DNA of 64,000 nt, from positions 42,862,408-42,926,407 of the forward strand of contig JAJKFL010000003.1 in assembly GCA_021186555.1 (NCBI GenBank), in the 5' to 3' direction. This DNA comes from Reticulitermes speratus (Eukaryota > Arthropoda > Insecta > Blattodea > Rhinotermitidae). The notes beneath the pieces are model-generated. The model did no database searches and was not told where the DNA came from. It worked only from the letters and a program-made list of their open reading frames with translations. Position 1 is the stretch's first letter, and each line of letters starts with the position of its first letter. Shown piece by piece: positions 48,001-63,000 of this stretch. A program made the position numbers and the translations under genes.

Positions 48001-51000
48001 TAGTACACCACCCAGCAACACTGCGTGGTTTACCTCATTGTTGGGATCACTTTCATCATGGTTTGCTATTTCATTATATTCTTCACCACCTTTGGTGCCC
48101 TTGTTAATATTTATAGTTGCTGGCTTTTGATCATTCACCACCACGAAGAATGATTCATGTTCATCAGGAACACCTTTGAATTGCAATGCAAAAGGGTAGT
48201 TTTAATCAAAATATCATAGCACAGACCAAATAAGACATACCCAAATCACATGAGACCTAAAGATATATAAATAATGTAAAAATACTGCACACTCCTGGAC
48301 TGAATGCAGGGCACTATTTTGTATGTATTAAAGGGACAAATCACTCTTTTTAAGTTGATGAGTTAGACACTTTTTTTTTATTGGCATGTTACCAGCCTGT
48401 CACACAACTGCCTGCCTTTGTGTCTCCCAGTGGGGAGGGTATCCCAGAATGCAGACTGCCAGGAATTGGTACTGGTTTGGTCTACAGAAGCTTATTCTCT
48501 GTCTGCAGTCAAATATTCACACCTACTCACAGATTCTGGCAAGCATTCCCCTCTCAACAATCTGGGACATACCTGGGAGATCACTCTCTCATCTGATAAA
48601 GTATGTAAAATTATATTTTTACGATATCATATAATAAGATGAAGGTTAACGTCCTGTATACACGAATACAGTAAGGTCGAAGATCATAATAAATGACCAG
48701 ATTTTAGAACAAGTAGTGCACTTCAAACACTTGGAGTGTGGTAGATGCTATAAACATGATGGCAATATGGAAGGAAAACTTAAGATGTTCCAGGCAGCAT
48801 TTAATATAACTTTAACTAGTTAGACATTAAATGTCACTGCAGTAAGGTCACGTTCAAAATATCTAATATATTAGCAACAGCCAGTGTCCAACATTAGACT
48901 TGAGAGTGATTTCATTAAGCTGAAACTTGTAGTCGTTTTATTACATAATCTTGTATTGGAGGTATTATTAAATCAGCTATGTTAAAAATGTTAAATTGTA
49001 TCCATTTTTGCGATACAGTTAACACAGCAGAATGTATCAAGTAAAAGTGTTAATAGAACACTTGGAAATAAATAAAAAAAGGATACAAAATTAAAATGTT
49101 ACAAAGCTATGGCTATTAATGTGCTTCTGTATGGATGTAAAAGGTTGGTCACAACACAATGGGAATAAAAAAGAATACAGGTTGCAGTAAGGAATCCCTG
49201 CAAAGAGTGAAACGTTGTACTCTTGTGAATAAATATCACAATGAGACTATCAGTAATGGGCTACAAGTATTCTGCTTAAACAACAGATACATACCAACAG
49301 AAATTTTGCTGGCATGTACAGCAAATGGATAATGATAGATGGCCAAGAAGGGCAATAACATGCAGACACAAAGTAAAATAAAGTCAGGGATGCTTGCAGA
49401 AAAGGTAGAGTGGTCTCTGAAGCCGCAATAGGCATTACTGATTGTGCCATGAAGTGAAGGAGAAAAAATAGGTAAAATTTTCACGAGAATTTTTGTGTGA
49501 TGCTTTTAATCATTTTATCATTTCCTTCCTTATTTATATTATCAAAGCCAAACATGATCAATTGTTAACACAACAATTGAATTGAATTGAACATCAATAT
49601 AAATAAGCAGTAGCACAGAAGACATTCAGCAGAGGAAATCTGATATGTAAACATTTATATGTCTTTTACATTCAGTGTTACACGATCTGATACTTGGTGT
49701 GTCCTTGACTTCTAATATATGAACAGTTATATCTTTTTAGATTCAGTGCTACATGATTGGAGACTTGATGTGGTCCTTGTCTTCTAATATGTGAACAAGT
49801 ATATCTTCTTAGATTCAGTGCTATATGATCTGATGCTTGGTGTTTCCTTGTCTTCACTTAAAGTACCTGGTTGTTTCTCTCAGTAACTCAAGATTCTAAT
49901 ATACGAGGTCTGACACAAAAAAAACGAGACTGTGTCTGTAACTATTTCTGTTTGACAAATTCAGCAAATTAACTACGATCGCCTTCAAAGTAGTTCCCTT
50001 CTGAGTTAACACACAGCTGCATACGATGCTGCCAACGTTCAAAGCAATTCTGCATGTCATTTTCTGTCAGACTGTTGAGGATCTCCGTCGTTTTTACTTT
50101 CACATCTTCTACCGATAAAAAATGGGTCCCTTTGAGCACCGACTTGATCTTTGGGAAGAGGTTGAAGTCACAGGGAGCGAGGTCTGGCGAATAAGGTGGG
50201 TGCTCCATCACAGTGATGTTTTTATTGGCTAAAAACTGCTTCACAGACAAAGTGTTGTGGGCTGGCGCGTTATCCTGATGCAAAATCCACCCGTTTTGCC
50301 ACAATTCCGGTCGTTTCCTTCTCACACGTTCCCGTAATTTCGTCAACACTTCAATGTAATAGTGTTGATTTACCGTCTGGCCGCTAGGTACCCACTCTGC
50401 CATCACAATACACTGGATATGGAAGAAAACAATCAACATGGCCTTGAACCTCGAACGACTCATGCGTGCTTTTTTTGGTCTTGGAGATGATGTTGACTTC
50501 CACTGCATTGATTGTCGCTTGGTTTCCGGATCATACGTAAATATCCAAGTTTCATCACAAGTAATGACCGAATTCAAAAATCTGGTTCATCCTCAATGCG
50601 TTGCAAAAGGTCCGAACACAATTCCTGGCGGTGTTCTTTTTGTTCATCTGACAGAATTTTTGGAACCATTTTTGCACAAACCTTTGTCATGTTCAATTCT
50701 TCCGTTGGAATTCGTCGAACACTTTCCCTATCCAAATTAACTTTCTCAGCTACTGCTCGAACACCCAACCTTCTGTCTTTTCGAATCACATGTCGCACTT
50801 TTTCAATGTTGTCATCGTTAACAGCTGTGCGTGGCCGGCCTGGGCAATCATCATCTTTCACGCTTTCTCTGCCTTCCGAAAATCGTTTGTGCCACTCAAA
50901 AACGCGTGCACGAGATATGCAATCTTCACCATAAGCCTCAGTCAATAATTGAAAAGTTTCCGTCGCGGATTTCTTCAGTTTAACAAGAAACTTGATGTTA

Positions 51001-54000
51001 ACTCGTTGTTCACTTTTGCAGTCCGACATTTTCCGTCCGAGGGTAAAAACACGCCTATATTTGAAGATGCGTCAACTTGTACTGAGTGAAGCGATCGAGC
51101 TGAAACTTGTAACACTGTGACAGGACAGATCATGTTCCATAGACGTATATTTATTTCATCCCCCCACTCTTGGTTCCAGAGCTATAGGGTTAGTCTCGTT
51201 TTTTTTGTGTCAGACCTCGTATTTGAAAAACTAGTTTTGATAAGAAGATGGGTCATGGTAGTGTATTTGTGCTCTCTAAATTTAATGTCTGTATATTGGT
51301 ATCAGTTGGCTGTTCTGTATTTCTCAATCTACCATATTTATAAATGTTTTACTGCCAATTTCATGAAGCTTTTTCAAGTAATTAATTAGTTTGTATATTC
51401 AGTGCTACTCATACAACTTAATTTCTGTAGGCTGAGGGACAGTGTAAGGTTAAGATTCATCAGAAGTTCAGAATAACACTGAAGTCACCATAAGAGAGTT
51501 TCTTTACTCTGTATTTGATTTTTAATTTCAAATTTATTTATTTATTTATTTACCTATGTTTTTGATTTTAGCTTTATGATTGAGATTAAGCAAATATGCT
51601 GAAATGAATAATATTTACAGTTTAATATGAGCTGCCTCATGGCAGAAGGGACCGGAGGGGGGGGGGGAACGGTCCTCTGAAAGCTGGGAACCACAAATGG
51701 CCAAGCCACCACACGCTGCTGTGTAGTGTAACAATCCAGATAGCTATTCATTAATGGCTACTTAAGGCCACTATCAGTAACTGAGACTGTATTGTGGCAA
51801 ATGGTAAGACGGTTAGTGAACGGTAAATTGGCAAGGATGTGAAAGGAAGCTGTCATAAGACAATCTGATTTACTATTCTTGCAGTTGTCTGTGTATGTCT
51901 GCTATTTCACTACCAGCCTTATAATAAACAGAGAAGCACAGAATAATTTCACCCAGTGAATTTTAATATTTTGAATTTTAATACTAGATTTGCCCATAAA
52001 GGTTGGTGGTGAGAAGGAATGCTTCCCTTCATAAACTCACGCAAAGAGTGAATATAAAATACAGAAGTAAACAAGAAAGTAGAACGCAGTTTAAGGTAAG
52101 AAACAAATACAAACTTACCAGCAAGTACTCCTATATTGCTGGAGATATTATCTTTTCTTACACCATAGCTATTCTTCTCCTCATAAGGTACATTTTCTTC
52201 TGAAGTGCTAGTAGGTTTCAGCTGCTCTTCTTTACTCTTATGTCCTGTGTCTTGAATTGGTGTTGTTGAGACAGGTTTGACAGGGAATGTTGGATAATTG
52301 GCAGGGTCAAATGGTGATCCAGGGGGATACACAGAAGGGGTTGCAGAAACAGTAGTTGTAACAGTGGCAACAACACTTGTAGGGTGTACCAAAGTACGGA
52401 TCTGTGTTTCAGTGACAGTATCTACAACAGTAGATGTTTGTGTCTTTGTTAAAACAATAGTCTGTGTTGAAGGTTTGTGACCATGACTACTGATGACTGT
52501 TGTCTCTGTCAGGGTTACTGTTTGAGTGTGTGTGTGAGTAATATAATGCGTTGGGATTTCTATAATACTGCTAAAAATTATTTTATTATCACTGGCACTT
52601 TCAATACCTAGATCTGTCTTATGATTATTATTATTCTCAAATTCAGCACCAAAATTATCATTGTCATCTGCATTGTCACTGTCATTGCTAGGATGATAGG
52701 ATGATTCATTTTCTTTGTGATGACCACTAACCAAACTTGTACTCAGTTTGTGTCCTATAGTTTTAGATGGCTTCACCATCACAGTTGAAGCTTTTGTAAA
52801 CAGACTGCCATAGACAGTGTCTGACCCAGATGTAATTAACGTGGCTGTAGCAATTGACATTGATGTCTTATTCCTTGCATTGTTTTCAGATACTGTAGCA
52901 TGGCCCTGCTCCTCCAGCTCTGGAATTTCAGAACCAACTATAATATCCTTATTCCACAGTATTCCTGTGCTATAATTTGTTTTCCTTTTCCCAGAATCTT
53001 TCACTGCTGTTGGTGATACCACAGGTTCTTGTGGTATTGGTTTTCCAATAACTACAGTTTGCAACACAGGTTTAGAATCAGAAAGAAGAGGTTTCACTGC
53101 ACCAGCTGTTACTTTGTGGCTATCAGGACCTCTTGAGATATCATCAGATGCTACAGAACTGTGAGATGTGTTAGATTTTATTGGCTGTAAAGTGGGAGGT
53201 CTCAATGGTCTTGCTCCATCTGAAGACATAGGTGGTCTCCACGTTGTGATGGTATGTCTCTGTGTATGATTTGAATCCTGAGATAAGGAAGGCATCTTCA
53301 TAAAATTTTTGTCATTATCTTCATTTGATTTTGTGCCACTGTCTGAATTTATGCTTACTGGACTAGAAATCTCATGCAAAGCTGGGTGGATCCAGAATGG
53401 TCTCTTGTCACTTGTCTTATGTGTGGTACTAGATGGTTCTGTTGTTGATGGAAGTTCAAACTTGTATGGTGGTGGCTTATTCCTGATGGGTGGTCTCCTG
53501 TGGTTGCCAATATTGATCACAGGTCTGTGAGAGGATATCTGTGATTCAATACCAAGCATGGGAAAGCGCTGTCCATTGTTGCCACTTGGAGTAACTCGTG
53601 GTGGAGGGGAAAGACCGACAACCAATTCATGTGAGTTTAAGTCAAAATCAGGCCTCTTTGGTGCAGATGGAAGGATGCTAAATGGGCGCGGGGTATTGGC
53701 CTGAGTTTCCAAATCAAAGAGTGACTCTGATGGTGAAGGTTTTTCCAGCTTATGCAAGTCATCATATTTGTCAAAAATTTGCTGTTGGGGTCTGTGGTTC
53801 ATATTTGCACCACCAGAACTAATTTTTAAAGTTTTATTGGAATGTGAATTTTCATCAGATTTGCTAAGCTCATGATGAATCTCTAGATTGCTATGCAGTT
53901 TGATGTCAAGAAGTTCTGATTGATGGGTCTGTGGTTGTACTTTGTGTGAGGTTCCATCTAAATGAGATGTAACTGTTTTTTCTTTCAGGTGATTCCATGT

Positions 54001-57000
54001 GTTTAATATTTGTGGTCCATCTTCAATTATCACTTCACGTTCTGGTATTTTTTCAAAATCTGGCAACACTGGCCTTTCATGTGACATAAACTCTTCCATT
54101 AACTCACTGGCATTTGTTGAATGTGACATCTTATCAAAGTTTGTTTGAGGAGTATTATATGGTCTTTGTGCAGTGGCTACAACATGAGGATGTTCTTTAT
54201 AGTTTGGCTTGTAGGGCCTGTTCTCAGAGTTTGGTTTCAAGAGCCTATCAGGTGGCAATGGTTTGTCAAAAACTGGCTGTGGTGGTTTCATCTGATGCAG
54301 AGCTTCATCATGCTTGGTTCCTAGCATCACACCAGGCCTCACTACTATGGGACGATGTGTTGATGCTGAACTTGTAACTAGAACTTCCACTGGAATTTGG
54401 CCAGGTCTTAATGGTCTTTGGTTTGATTCTTGGATGACTTCACCTCCCTCTGCTTCTATTTGGTGATCATTGTGATCTGACCTAATTACATGATCCTGTG
54501 TCTTAGGGCCTGAAGGATGTATGTGAGATGGATTGAGAGGAATAGCAGGACCATGGAAGTTTCCAGAGTTATGGAAAGAATCAGGTTCAAAATGTGTATG
54601 AGGTGGTGGAGGAGGGGTCATAAAATCTGTTGGTGGCACTGGATGATGTGGAAATGAGTGACTGTGGAGTAGTGGTTTAGATACAGCAGGGCGTTGATTG
54701 GCTGGAGTTGGAAGAGGGGGCAGCTGCTGGGTTAGTGGTCGTGAAGGTCTGTGATGATGACTGTGTACATTTGGATTGGGTCTTCTGTGTGCTGTACCTG
54801 GTCTGCCTTGGAGTGGCACATCAAGAACAATTCCACTTGGTGATACATGTTCTCCATCAATTGAAAAATGTCCAGAAGCTATTTCTACGTTTAGTCCTTG
54901 CCCAGGGCGTACATCAACATTTATGCCTTGTCCTGGGCTAACATCAACATTGATGCCATGTGCTGGGCTAACATCAACATTGATTCCTTGCCCAGGACTT
55001 ATCTCTACATTTATGTCTTGCTGTGCAATATTGTCATTTGCATGACGTATGTTTTCAGACTCTTGTGGTGGCAGATCCATCCTTGTTCCACTTATCTTGG
55101 AGACATGGGATGCATGATGCTCAGGACGAATGTTATGTGGCTTATTTTCCAGTCCATCTATTCCTACAAATCCTGGGCTTGATTCTGGTAAAGGATATGG
55201 TGATGGGTCATAGAACTCAGAACCATGGTCACTGAATGGGTGAGCAACTGTGGAGCCACTGTGTGGTATGATCACGTTTGCTACTTGTGATGGCTGTATA
55301 TTGACCAGTAGTGGTGTACCTGATGAACGATCAAGTGAATGTGGCTCTGTTTGAGCAAACACTGGTACAGGATTACCATGTATTATATCATTTCCCTGAG
55401 TCACTGGTTTGCCTTCAAATATCGTTTGCAGAGCAGAAACAGAAGATGCTTTAGCAGGAGCATACAGAATTTGCTCAGTTGAATCTTTATAATTCTCATG
55501 TATGACTGGTGGATGGAGAATGATGTCTGGTTTGTCCAGTGGTGGAGGTAAAAGTGGAATACCATCTGCTGGTGGAAGATGGTGTGCTGAAGAATGGTAA
55601 CCATGCTCCCGTACTGGTATATGATCCCTCAGTGGTGCATGGTTTCTGTCTGCTGGAGGTGGGAATGTGTCACGAAGGGGAATGTGTCCTGAGCTGTGTT
55701 CCCTATTTGGTGGATGAACAGATGGTGTGTCCCTGTTTGACCATAAGGGTGATGCAGGTGGAGGTGGAGGTTTCATGCCCAGAGGAATTTCTTCCTTATG
55801 GCTGCTAATCTTAGGTGGTCGTGGACCCATTATTACTGGTTTCCCGACTATTACATCACTATTAGCTGTTATGACTTGACCGGGACTGATAGGAATACCA
55901 TCTCCCAGTAATGCACTTTCAATTGGTCGACCCATTGCCGCAGAATCTATAGGATGACGTTGATATGTATCAGAAAATCCTTTATCTGGCCATTTTATGT
56001 CACCATTTAGATTAGCAATACCCTCATATCTTTGACTTTCTGCTGTAGCCACATCTTCTGTTTCATCTCCAGCAGCTGCACCTACTGGAATGTAGATTGG
56101 TGACCTTACAGGTGTTGTACCTTCCAGATCTGGTGGATTAACAGGTTTAGGAGGGACATAAATAGGTAGGGTATTTCCATTGTTATCTCCATAATATGCA
56201 GTTCTTATTTTTGGTGTAGTTGAAGGCACAGTTATGACAGCTGTGTCATTACGTCGCTTGTCATTATTGAGATTGCTGTGTATTAGACCAGCCATTGCAT
56301 TGATTACAGGACCCAAAGCATTCAGGCCATTGATGCCCAGTGATCCCAAACTCAGAAGATCACTTACTTGAATTTCATTTCCACCAGGACCAATTCCTCC
56401 TGTGGGTTTCTTGTTTGAAGGATCTGACACAGGGATCATGGTGACATTCCCTCCAGGTTGTGTCATCATCATAACCTGCTCCCCTGGTTGCAGGGTGGTG
56501 CCACTTGGTGTTACAGTGGAAGTCGGTAAAATGGATGTAAGGAATGAAACGGTTGAAATTGTTAGGGGAAAGGAACTGGGCAATACAGTAGCAACAGATT
56601 CTTGAATTGTTGGAGTAGAGGAACTAACAAGTGACTGAGCCCCAATCACATCCTGGGGGAACAGTACTGTTTCAGCTCCTGTATTTACAACTGTACTCTG
56701 GACTTGGCTAATTGATAAAACACTACTTAGAGAAGGAGTTGCTTTGGTATGACCTCCCATTTCTATAGCTAGTGTCCGCGATGTACTAGAGCTGTCTATC
56801 TGATCTTCTTCATCAAAGAAAATTATGGTTGAACCTTTGATAATATTGTTGATATTATTGCTTGCTTCGTCCATAGAGGATGAGATTTCATGAAGAAGTG
56901 ACGGAGTGACTTCAGTTTCTACTACTGAAGTAGGTCGCAAATCATGATTCATGGCTGTAATCCTCAATTCCTGCCCACCTGATAGTGTAGCTGTGGCAAC

Positions 57001-60000
57001 TATTGAAGGGCTTGATAAAGAATTTGCTTGGATTGAACTGTGTAATAAGTCTAAATACTCAGGATCCAGAAGGCTGTTGTCTACAGATTCGGTGACAATG
57101 TTTTGAACAATTTTTGTTCTTGAACTAACAACAGTTGATGTATGGTCACCCCCACTATCCTGTAGCAGAGTTGTGAAATATGTAAAGGTAGTTAAATATG
57201 TCTTTGTTGCGTATAAGTGAAGTGACTGTTTCTGCAAATCAGTTTCTTCAGTTTTCGTAGAAGTTGGTGTAATCTTAATTTCATCTAGACTTTTAGTTGG
57301 AATCAAGCTTGGTGGCATTGTACGTTTTGGTGATACATAAAATTTTTCAGTTACTACATCCGAAGATGTTGCTATGTTTGTACGTACAACAGTACTACTA
57401 CCTTCAAGGAATGTACTAAAATAAGTGTACGTCACAAAGTACGTCTTCACTACGTTTGTTATAGAACCTTGCTGGCCTGATGGTCGTGATGCTGTAGGGC
57501 TGCTCTCTGATGGACCTTTCAGTTCAGTTGCTTCCTTATCAGATTCCGTAATGACAATCTGTGTTAAGATATCTTTAGTGCTCACCACCTTCACGTCAGC
57601 ACCATCTGTCAGTGTCTTGGTGAATGCTACCGTACTCAGATATGTGTTAGTGTCCGGTGTGGATTGTCTTGATGGCTTCAACTGAGGTAAGTAGTCATGT
57701 GGTGCTGTCAGTGTGTTGGCAACAGTGTGATGTGAGGTAACAACCAGAGGAACATCACCATCAATCAGAGTGTTGAGATATGTGTAAGTAGTATGAAACA
57801 CACCCGTGAAAAGGGATGGACTTGCTGAAAGGGTTATTCCAATTGTGGGTGTTTGAGTTTTTATGTTGCTGCCTGTCCGTTCCTCTGTAACAACATTGGA
57901 CACTATCTCCTCACTACTTGAAACAGTTGTTATGCCATTTTGCAGAAATGTTGTTAAGTATGTGTAGGTAGTTACATAGGTTTTTGTTACAAAAACATTC
58001 TGTTGTAGTGATGAGGACAATTGGGCTTCAATCTGCAGAAAGAGAAAAAATCACATAATAAGCAATGATACACACAGAGTGAATTTAGCTTTCTGCTTTA
58101 ACACATGCCAAAAAAAAAATTATTTTGATATGAAAGCTCATTAAATACAAAAATTGTACTATGTTTATACTTAAACTTGGATTTACTTTTCGTAGGTACA
58201 ATAACATGATTTAAGTTTCCTTCAATAATACAGGAACAAGGTGTGAGCTGGTGAACTGGATTCAATTGGCTCAGGCTTCTTAAAACACACTATTGAACTT
58301 TCCAATTCCTTAATGAGAGGCAAATTCCTGACTAGATGTGTGACAGTTAGCTTCTCAGGAATACGTGCTTTAAGGAGTTAGTTGTTTTGTATGAGTTATT
58401 TTGCCTATTTAGAATTTTATTATGCCTGTATGTTTGTACTTCACTGGAATTCGTTCCTTCAGGCAAGGTCTACTAGGAAATTTATATGACTATTGCAGTT
58501 TCTGAACTGTGAAAAAGAAATGACGGTTATATATTTCACTGATTATGACACAATGATTAGAATTTTTAGAATTATGTTTCACATCAACTGTATATACAGT
58601 AGGTTTTACTTGGTTGAACTGTGTAATGGTATGTGAAATACAAAATTTTAAAACATTTATGATTCTGGAAATTTATGCAAAATATAATCAGTTATAACTC
58701 ATATCATGTTAATGGGTATGACAACCGTTAGTCAATAGTTTGATCATAATTACACGAGGTCAAGGTAAATTAATGGTGGGAAAGACGCAAAGTATGTAAT
58801 AATTTACATTCAGTATTAACAGAATGAGGGGATTAAGGGAATGTGTTTTGAATCATATTAATGTTCTTTTAAATATATAAAAGTGCCAAAGGGACTTCAT
58901 ACTGCCTGACTTGCATGAGACTATGACTGTGCTCAAGATAACAGTGATTATCAACATTCAAATGGCAGTCTCAAAAAGATCTCTTAAACATGAGGGACCA
59001 TTCCAAAGGATATAGGGTATCATACTCACAATAACGAATTCCTTGTACAGTGATATTCTATACACATAACTTCAATCATGAAAATCCTTATATTGGCAGT
59101 ATACAAATCTTCCATCTTAGTTTCATTATATGCATTGGACAATGGTGCAAGGAAAAGGTGCTGGAGGGGTGGAACTTGACAACGTGCCCTGAACATGTGT
59201 GCAGCCAATGGAAGTAATGCTGTGCATATTCTTAACCTCAGCACTAGATGGAAGTAAGTGTTTAGTTTCATGCTCTGACTACTTTTTCCCTGGGCACAAA
59301 GTCCATGGTACACATTGTTTATAAAATAAATAAGCCTCAGAGCCAGGGTGTAGGTAGCAGTGATAAAAAATATCCCTGCTAGGAATTAAACTGTAGTCAT
59401 TGAACCTGTAGCCTGTCACTTACATGAAACATATTTAATGTTAAGATTGTTTACTTACCTGAGAACTCTCATGTGGTAGGAAGAGAACCATGTGATCTGT
59501 GAGTGTGCTGGGTGCCAATGTGATTGGCCGAGATATGGAGCTGGATAGTACACGCAGAACTTCAGGCTCCCCTGGCAGAGTGCTTCTATCACCAGCAACA
59601 ATTACTTCCACACCATTACTCATCACCTTGGTGGCCAGATTGTATCGAGCCTCTCCAACACCATTCATGTTCAGTCCACGCCCGTTGACTGGTAGCTCTG
59701 CAGGGAACATTCAAGGATTCACCAAATGAAGGTGTTACCTAAACTATATCTTACATTGCAACTAGCTTTTTGTGTAAATCATTAATATACATATTTCCAC
59801 GTGAGAGACAATCTCTGTATTCTCTAGGTTTTCCATGCCATTTGTAGTGCAAACATCACACAGACTTAACAGAGTTTGTGAACAGATATAATTGTGTGAG
59901 CCACCTCAACATATAGCTTTAATTATGTATGTTTTTCTTGACACATATTTTTGTGGCTTTTCCCTGACATCTAGGCAAATCTGTGAGTCATTGTGCCTGT

Positions 60001-63000
60001 ATGTCTGTGTATTAGGTGCAGTGGAAGTATTTATCTCACTATTACAGGGGCAAACATTTTTACTTTTTTTGCACAACGTTTGTATGGACAGAACATTGTA
60101 ATTAATGCAAACCTTTACATGAACTTTCAATAAAATTAATGCTCATAGAGCACTATATTATGATACTACTTTTCTTCATGGTTAGGATCTGTTTTATATT
60201 TCATGGGTATTAAAATGTAAGTTGTGCTAGCTTCCTCCATTGAAAGTTTATTAAAAATTCAGATAATAAGGCTAATAATGACATCAAGAGATCAACAGTA
60301 CCAGTGTCAATGATAACAAAAATAGCAATGATGATAATGATGATTATGATGGTGGTGGTGATGGTGGCGGTTGTAGCGATGACAATGGCAGGGATGACAT
60401 ATCATTTTATGAAAAAATTTTCAATATGTAGTATGAAGCCTTATGCCCATAGGTTTCCAAAGAGGAATTGAGGATTTAAGAAGAAGTGATGTATCTAAAT
60501 TGTTTCTCCTTCCCTTCATAAATTATTACGACATAAATACAAAATTCTCTCCTAGCCATACAGATTGATTGAGTGATTTATCCATTAATTAATTAATTAA
60601 TTCTTTGTTTTTATGTTTCTTACTGTACTTCTTCCTTCCATTCTGTCATTCATTCACTCATTTATTCATTCTTTTTTCTTTTCTTTTTCCTCTTTTTTAT
60701 GTTATTATCAGTGACAGTCAGCTGTTTTTCCTGTCAATAGAGTAGACATACTGTACATGTTAGTGATGTTGGTGTTAATTACAGAACTTGTAGAGAAAGA
60801 ACCAAGATTTTTGAGAACTTAATGAATATTTTTATGTGGTTACTTTAATTACACTCATTTCTTGGAAGTCAATGTGGACATGGTTTCAGTACTGTTATCT
60901 ATAGATGAAGGTGGTGCAAATCAAGATGACTGCACTAAGGTGTGTGAAGGTAAGAAACAAAATTCAGAATGTTTGTTACAAGCACACGTTCAGAAGTCAG
61001 AAGTTGCAGAGCATATCAATGGCATAATTTATTTGTTACACGGAGGAAATCTGAAAAACCACGAGGAAACTATACAGGTTATGTGAACATTTAGTTTTAT
61101 TTCTAAGCATTTCTGATACAAGTCTGATGCTTGATGTTTAAGTATGAATATTTTGGTTATTAGGGCATGAAATGAAGCAACTGTGCCAGTCTTGAATGTT
61201 GTGAGATGTTGAACATAATATTATTCTTTACCTTTGAGGTTATAGAAACTTTAAAGTCATTGCTCATAAAAATGTCTAAAACACAGTACTGCAGCTACAC
61301 TGAAGACCCATGCTTCATGAATTAGTCAGTGTAGGTAAATAATGTGACATATATTGCACAAGAAAAGACTGGAATGACTGTGAACAATTCAGTTCTAACT
61401 GCTGTGTACTGTTTTCCTCCCGAGGCTAGTCACAACAGATTTCTGTTCTTTAATTTCACTGAATCAAACTCAGCTATTGATTCTGCAGTATGTAGTAATG
61501 CAGCATGTAAGTGCACCTTGAACCTAAAAACTCAGGACATGGGCAAATAAGTATGAGAGGCCTTTAATTAGTTCTGTAATAGTATCCACAGACTTGGTAT
61601 GTTGGTGGTTTAATTCTGCAGCTCAGAGTGTTATAGGAATTATTTTAATTCCATTCTTTGTTGCAAGTATTTTAACTTATTCATATTTGCAATACTGACA
61701 GTGGTGACATAGGGAAGTCTCACATCAGTGGTAGTTTTGAAGAAATCTATTTGTTAGAGTGTTCCATGTCTTCCTTCCACCTCTACTTGTATGAAACTAT
61801 TCTACTTTATTCAGTTTCAGGTCACATTATACACTTTGTAAACAATCTGGGAACAAATCCACAGTGTGAGCACCACATATGTGACCCTCTGTATCATGCG
61901 AATACATATACATGACACACATTTCTTGTATATTCTTACTATATGCAATACAAACATAACGTAATTTAAATCATCTAACCCAGTTAGAACTGCTATAAAA
62001 TTTGGTTTATTGTAAAAATTTAAAAATATATCCAAATACTGAGAGCTGTAATAGTTTGCAAAGAAAGTTATTGATGTTTGTCAATAAATATCAGAACCCT
62101 GTAAAAACAATATCCCAGCAAAACAGGCATAGGTAACTGATCCCCATATTGCAAAGATATGCCCATGATTATTTTAAAGTTTTAATCTCTGTAACTTTAT
62201 ATAAAATGATACAACTCTTAAGACAAAAAATACAATGTGAAACTAGAAATAAAATATACACTGATAGACACAAATGTACATAATCATAACTGACAGACTT
62301 TATGAACTTTACATGTCAGAAGTCTGCAATCATGTTTAGATGAACAGACACAGAAAGGAATATAGACTACAGAAGTATGGGGACAGAAACTACAGGTAGA
62401 AGCAAAGGCAGGAATTTTAACAAACAAGGGTGAAGAATATGTAAGAAATTGATCTATGAATATCACAGATATGACATAAACGATGAGTACAAAAGATGGG
62501 TGATGAGAACAGAGAAAGTGAAGAGGAGAAGGACTCACCTGTGGCTAGCACGGGCAGTGTCTTTGTTACAACGATGGTTGTTACGTGAGGTTTCACCTCT
62601 GTGGTGGATGTGACCACTTGCTCCTGACCAGCCACTCGAGTCACAATATATGTGTATGTTCTCAGTCTTGTTGATGTAACTGTCTCCATCACAACTGTTG
62701 AACTGATGTCTGGTGCAAGTGTTGGGGAACTGGCTGTGGTTACTAGGACTGCTGTTACTGATAATGAAATGGGCAAGCTCTCAGAAGAAGATTCAGAATT
62801 TGTGTGCATCTTTAAAGAACTGTCATCAAAAAGGATGTTTGAAGGAGAATGTGACAGACTATAAGAAGGATTGTCCTCAAAGTTTGACAATGTTGCTACA
62901 GTAAAAGCATTGGTTGTTGGTGTTGTAAACAGCTGTATATGGGTTTTTGAACTGCGTCCAAATGTTCTGGAAGAGGTTGAGGGGCGCCTACTTCTGTAGG

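Larger units (their letters stand above)
48174..52118 (-). other. Intron 3 of the mucin-like gene
   Basis: 3,945-base intron carrying a LINE remnant (48640-49420), a 71-bp tandem repeat (49657-49862), a mariner (49904-51219), a TTTA tract (51532-51552) and a G13 run near 51658. No host exon was detected in it. Confidence 0.7.

Noticed and set aside
54708-54941. Open frames on the plus strand opposite the 5.9-kb exon
   Set aside because: They are antisense shadows of the strongly coding minus-strand exon.
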